In this document: piece after piece, positions 4,514 to 7,520 of the stretch
Layout of the letters: every line of letters starts with the position of its first letter
Numbering within the stretch: the stretch's first letter is position 1
Source: WQTU01 sp031548835
GTDB taxonomy: Bacteria > Spirochaetota > Spirochaetia > CADAEX01
Direction of reading: 5' to 3'
Assembly (NCBI GenBank): GCA_031548835.1
Contig: JAVBQS010000144.1
Coordinates: forward strand, 1 to 7,520
Length of the DNA: 7,520 nucleotides
Program-made: the position numbers and the translations under genes
The notes under the pieces: generated by a model
The model's database searches: none
What the model was told of the DNA's origin: nothing
What the model saw: only the letters and a program-made list of their open reading frames with translations

Positions 4514-6898
4514 ATGTTTAAAAAAAATATATCACTATTTTTATTTCTTTTTTTTATTCTAATAAATGTTATTTATGGGCAAAATTACGGAATAGCAATA
4601 GAAGATTCCGGTTTTGCAGCAAAAGTAAATCCTGCAGCGCTTGGTTTCGGCAATGCTTCTGGAATAGCCTACTATCAGGAATTTGATAATGAAAAGCTTC
4701 TTGATACATATTCATTATATTTTAATATTGGTAAATTCTCGTATGGACTTGATTCTGTCTCAGGAGATTTATACAACAATATATCATTTGCAGTAAAAGC
4801 TTTTGAGGGACTTTCATTTGGAGCTGCAGGAAGATGGGGCTGGGATTATGATGGAATTGATTTTGGGCTTTCATCAATAATAAGGCCATTTTCTTTTTTT
4901 TCATTTGGAATTAAGACAACAGATATTACAGGCTCTGCTTCTGATGTCAGTATGGGAGTAGGCATAAGGCCTCTTGTTTTTGACAAATACTGGGGAAGCA
5001 GGTTTACGCTATACCTCGATACTCAAGCTTCAGATATACTTTCTCCTCTTGCCTATGGATTAATTTTTGAACCTGTCAATGGAATAATAATAAGGGGCGA
5101 TTTTGATCATGAGAAAAAAAATCTCAATGCAGGCATAGCTTTTAATGCAAGATTTTTATCAGCAGCAGTAAATTCCGGGCTTTATGATAATCCTTTTGCA
5201 AAAGGAAATTTCTCACTATTTGCTTCTGCAAAAAGAATGAGGTCTGTTATTTCTGCTCCCGGAAAAATAATGGCTTTATATGCTAAAGCAGATGTAATAA
5301 GCGATTTTCCTGCAGACAGATCATTTGGCGGCGGGTTTTCCCCTTTCCAAAAAACAGGAGGAATTTCTCTTCTTGAATTTATAAATGATATGGAGATGAT
5401 AAAAAATGATCCTGATATTGATGCAGTGCTTTTTAAAGATCAATATTTTATTACTTCATTTGCAAATATTGCAGAGATTTCCAAAATATTATCAGAAGTA
5501 AAAGCTTCGGGCAAAGAGATCTATTTTTATTTTGAATCAGCATCTTTTCTGCAATATGTTCTTGCAGCATCTGTTGCTGATAAAATATATATTTCTCCGC
5601 AAGGCAGTATTAACCTTAAAGGTTTTTCCCGCACAGGATTATATTTTAGTAATTTTTTTGCAAAATTCGGAGTTAAATTTTATAACTTCAGAAGCCATGA
5701 ATATAAAACAGCGTATAACAATCTTTCAGAACCGGGAATGACAAAAGAAGAGCTTGAAGCTCTTGATTCACTCTATTCTTCTCTCCAGAAAGAGCTTGAA
5801 CTTATGTTATCCGGCGGCAGAGGAACCAGATTGTCAGGTAACATAAAAGATATAATAGCAAAAGGCCCGTATCTTTCATCAAAAGAAGCTTTAAAAGCAG
5901 GGCTTGTTGACGGAAGGCTTTATAACAATGAATTTGATAAACTTGTTTCAAAAAATAATTACTCAGTTATGAATTATTCATATATCCCTGAATTTGTTAA
6001 TTATGACTGGGATTATGCTGCAATGCCTACAGTTGCTGTAATTCATGTAACAGGAAATATTGTATCAGGTAGCGGAATAAAAGGCGAAAATGCAGGCGCA
6101 GACAGCATAGCAGCCGCAATAGCATCAGCAAGAAAAAATCCTGCTGTAAAAGCTATTATACTAAGAATAGATTCAGGAGGAGGAAGTTCTCTTGCTTCTG
6201 ATATTATTGCTCATGAAGTCTTACTCTGCAGGCAAGGCGATAACCCAAAACCTGTTATTGTTTCAATGGGAGGAGCTGCTGCATCAGGCGGATATTATAT
6301 TGCAGCAGCAGCAGAAAAAATATTTGCAGAACCTGTGACTATTACAGGCTCTATCGGCGTTATTGCAATATTTCCTGATATTTCAGGACTTCTTGAAAAA
6401 CTTAGTATAAAGAGCGAAACTGTCAAAGAATCAGAAAGCGCTGATTTTGGAAATTTTACACGGCCGATGACAGAAGCTGAAATGGAAAAAATAAGAAATT
6501 ATATAGCAGAAAGCTATGAACAGTTTGTTACTGTTGTAAGTGAAGGAAGAAAAATTTCCTATGATAATGTTGATAAAATAGCGCAGGGCAGGGTATGGAC
6601 AGGAAGACAGGCGCAAGCGCTGTCTCTTGTTGATAATATAGGAGGATTATCTGATGTTCTCTCTTATGTTGAAAAAACATATTTAAAAGGCAAACAGGCA
6701 AGAGTTATAGAAATTGTTCCTGGAAACAGGGAATTCTCGCTAAAGAGCCTTGTTGGCTTTGATTCTGCTTCCAAAATGGAAGATATGCCGCAAATGGTAA
6801 AAGCGCTATTTGATTTCCTTAAGAAAACAGATTATTATGAAGAAGGCAAGCCGCTCTATCTTATGCCATACACAATAGAAGAGCTTGGGCTAAAATAA
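4514..6898 (+). CDS. sppA: SppA-type S49 protease with N-terminal barrel-like domain
   Basis: A 794-residue protein; E. coli SppA (signal peptide peptidase) has 618. Residues 1-22 are a signal peptide (MFKK then a Phe/Leu/Ile core, ending VIYG). Residues about 23-243 are not S49: they open with VNPAALGFG (38-46) and then alternate aromatic/Gly/Ser strands, like PorV/FadL-type outer-membrane barrels. Two S49 domains follow, at about 250-480 and 505-740. The first carries the catalytic lysine (SHEYKTAY, Lys398); the second carries the nucleophile (MGGAAASGGYY, Ser591) and the substrate/oxyanion segment RIDSGGGSS (551-559), with Gly where Pro is commoner. The Lys-Ser spacing of 193 compares with 200 in E. 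coli (Lys209/Ser409). TGSIGV and AQGRVWTGRQA are also conserved. The expected role is periplasmic cleavage of leftover signal peptides or membrane-protein fragments. AAAGGA (4501-4506) lies seven bases before the ATG. It is probably co-transcribed with the PAP2 gene. Confidence 0.93.
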   Translation: MFKKNISLFLFLFFILINVIYGQNYGIAIEDSGFAAKVNPAALGFGNASGIAYYQEFDNEKLLDTYSLYFNIGKFSYGLDSVSGDLYNNISFAVKAFEGLSFGAAGRWGWDYDGIDFGLSSIIRPFSFFSFGIKTTDITGSASDVSMGVGIRPLVFDKYWGSRFTLYLDTQASDILSPLAYGLIFEPVNGIIIRGDFDHEKKNLNAGIAFNARFLSAAVNSGLYDNPFAKGNFSLFASAKRMRSVISAPGKIMALYAKADVISDFPADRSFGGGFSPFQKTGGISLLEFINDMEMIKNDPDIDAVLFKDQYFITSFANIAEISKILSEVKASGKEIYFYFESASFLQYVLAASVADKIYISPQGSINLKGFSRTGLYFSNFFAKFGVKFYNFRSHEYKTAYNNLSEPGMTKEELEALDSLYSSLQKELELMLSGGRGTRLSGNIKDIIAKGPYLSSKEALKAGLVDGRLYNNEFDKLVSKNNYSVMNYSYIPEFVNYDWDYAAMPTVAVIHVTGNIVSGSGIKGENAGADSIAAAIASARKNPAVKAIILRIDSGGGSSLASDIIAHEVLLCRQGDNPKPVIVSMGGAAASGGYYIAAAAEKIFAEPVTITGSIGVIAIFPDISGLLEKLSIKSETVKESESADFGNFTRPMTEAEMEKIRNYIAESYEQFVTVVSEGRKISYDNVDKIAQGRVWTGRQAQALSLVDNIGGLSDVLSYVEKTYLKGKQARVIEIVPGNREFSLKSLVGFDSASKMEDMPQMVKALFDFLKKTDYYEEGKPLYLMPYTIEELGLK

Positions 6899-6906
6899 AT
6901 CTATTA

Positions 6907-6936
6907 TTCCGGTAGTTATTAATAATAATACCGGAA
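6907..6936. repeat. Hairpin after the SppA-like gene
   Basis: TTCCGGTA (6907-6914) and TACCGGAA (6929-6936) are perfect 8-bp complements with a 14-base A/T loop, starting nine bases after the stop codon. The G+C-richer stem stands out from its surroundings. No T run follows (CTTCCCAATATTTCTT), so it may be a non-canonical terminator or a 3'-end stabilising structure. Confidence 0.5.
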
Positions 6937-6948
6937 CTTCCCAATATT

Positions 6949-6979
6949 TCTTATCAGGTGTAATCTTTACCTGATAAGA
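6949..6979. repeat. Second hairpin, in the leader of the FliG-like gene
   Basis: TCTTATCAGGT (6949-6959) pairs with ACCTGATAAGA (6969-6979), plus one G-T pair inside, leaving a 7-base loop (6961-6967). It is a 12-pair stem with no T run on either strand. It ends 31 bases before the ATG at 7011. It could act as terminator for the gene before it, or as an operator or leader structure for the gene after it. Confidence 0.55.
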
Positions 6980-7010
6980 TAATTTAAAAGGGAATAAAGG
7001 TATTTTAAAT

Positions 7011-7520
7011 ATGTCTGATATTAAAAAAGCTCTTGATGCTTATAAAAAAGCTTCAGGCAACAATAATAGCGAAACTAAAAAAAAATCAGATTCTAAACCG
7101 GATTCAAAAGAAAATATAAAAAAATATGTTTTTAAAAATCTTGGCCGGGAAAAAATAGATAATCCAAAACAGAAAGAAAACTATTTTATTAAAGAAACAG
7201 AAAATAAACAGAAAAATACCGCAGATGTTTCTCCTGACACTGATGTAAATTTCAGCTTTGTAAAACTTAATAAATTTCCTGAAAAAGAAAAAAAAGAGGA
7301 TGAAAACAGAACTGTTTCTGATAAAGATATAAAAAAATATGAAAAAGCAGCCAAACTTCTTCTTCTGCTTGGAAAAGAAGAAGCAGCATCTGTAATAAAA
7401 CATTTTAAGCCGGAAGAAATTGATAAAATTGCTTCGTCATTAATAAAAATCAAAACTATTGATAAAGAAGAAGCTGCAGCACTTTTAAAAGAGATTAATA
7501 AAAAAACTGTTATAAAAGAT
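7011..7520 (+). CDS. FliG-like flagellar motor switch protein, N-terminal part
   Basis: The frame is open from the ATG at 7011 to the window edge (170 codons, no stop), so the gene is incomplete at its 3' end. Translation begins MSDIKKALDAYKKAS. AAAGG (6996-7000) lies ten bases upstream. Residues 1-108 are hydrophilic, Lys/Glu/Asn/Ser-rich and probably largely disordered. From about 109 the sequence (KYEKAAKLLLLLGKEEAASVIK, then FKPEEIDKIASSLIKIKTIDKEEAAALLKEI) matches the start of the FliG N-terminal domain, which attaches the C-ring to FliF in the MS ring. Spirochaetes often carry two FliG paralogues; this one, with its extension, would be more like the FliG-1 type. That choice is inference, since the middle and C-terminal (MotA-interacting) domains lie outside the window. 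A poly-A run of nine (7077-7085) encodes Lys-Lys-Lys. Confidence 0.75.
   Translation, partial: MSDIKKALDAYKKASGNNNSETKKKSDSKPDSKENIKKYVFKNLGREKIDNPKQKENYFIKETENKQKNTADVSPDTDVNFSFVKLNKFPEKEKKEDENRTVSDKDIKKYEKAAKLLLLLGKEEAASVIKHFKPEEIDKIASSLIKIKTIDKEEAAALLKEINKKTVIKD

Noticed and set aside
6970..6977. CCTGATAA resembling a sigma-28 (flagellar) -10 box before the FliG-like gene
   Set aside because: It is the right arm of a hairpin and there is no matching TAAA-type -35 element at the expected distance.
7104..7453. Long antisense open frames opposite the FliG-like gene
   Set aside because: They are Phe/Ser/Ile-rich readings of the complement of Lys-rich codons, with no domain and no Shine-Dalgarno support; the plus-strand frame has both.

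Overview
The window is strongly A+T-rich, with A/T-rich codon choice and many Lys/Asn/Ile residues. It carries six protein genes on both strands and no RNA genes, transposons or CRISPR arrays that I can recognise. The gene set suggests a low-G+C spirochaete or a relative: an LL-diaminopimelate aminotransferase (DapL) for lysine/peptidoglycan precursor synthesis, a two-domain SppA protease with an outer-membrane-like N-terminus, and the start of a FliG-like flagellar motor protein with a long charged N-terminal extension. This assignment is inference; no marker gene fixes the taxon.

Layout. Positions 1-247 are an extremely A/T-rich upstream region. 248-1339 (+) encodes a calcineurin-like metallophosphoesterase. 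It converges on a GNAT acetyltransferase (1889-1452, -), with weak terminator-like hairpins between them. dapL (3252-2029, -) lies upstream of the GNAT gene on the same strand, separated by 139 bp that hold a strong hairpin. A divergent control region of about 380 bp (3253-3632) separates dapL from a rightward pair: a secreted or membrane PAP2-family lipid phosphatase (3633-4469) and, 44 bp later, the barrel-SppA protein (4514-6898). Two tandem hairpins (6907-6979) precede the FliG-like gene (7011 to the window edge, incomplete).

How the genes fit together. The PAP2-sppA pair looks like an envelope-maintenance operon. The phosphatase would act on lipid or polyprenyl phosphates on the outer side of the inner membrane. 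The protease would degrade membrane or signal-peptide fragments, and its extra N-terminal region (about residues 23-243) resembles an outer-membrane beta-barrel. dapL supplies diaminopimelate. The other genes have no obvious link to this pair.

The points most worth a second look are the barrel-protease fusion, a perfect 32-bp dyad inside the PAP2 coding region, a 37-bp dyad in the dapL upstream region whose mismatches are all G-U compatible on one strand only, and the long extension on the FliG-like protein. I found no convincing undescribed multi-gene system.
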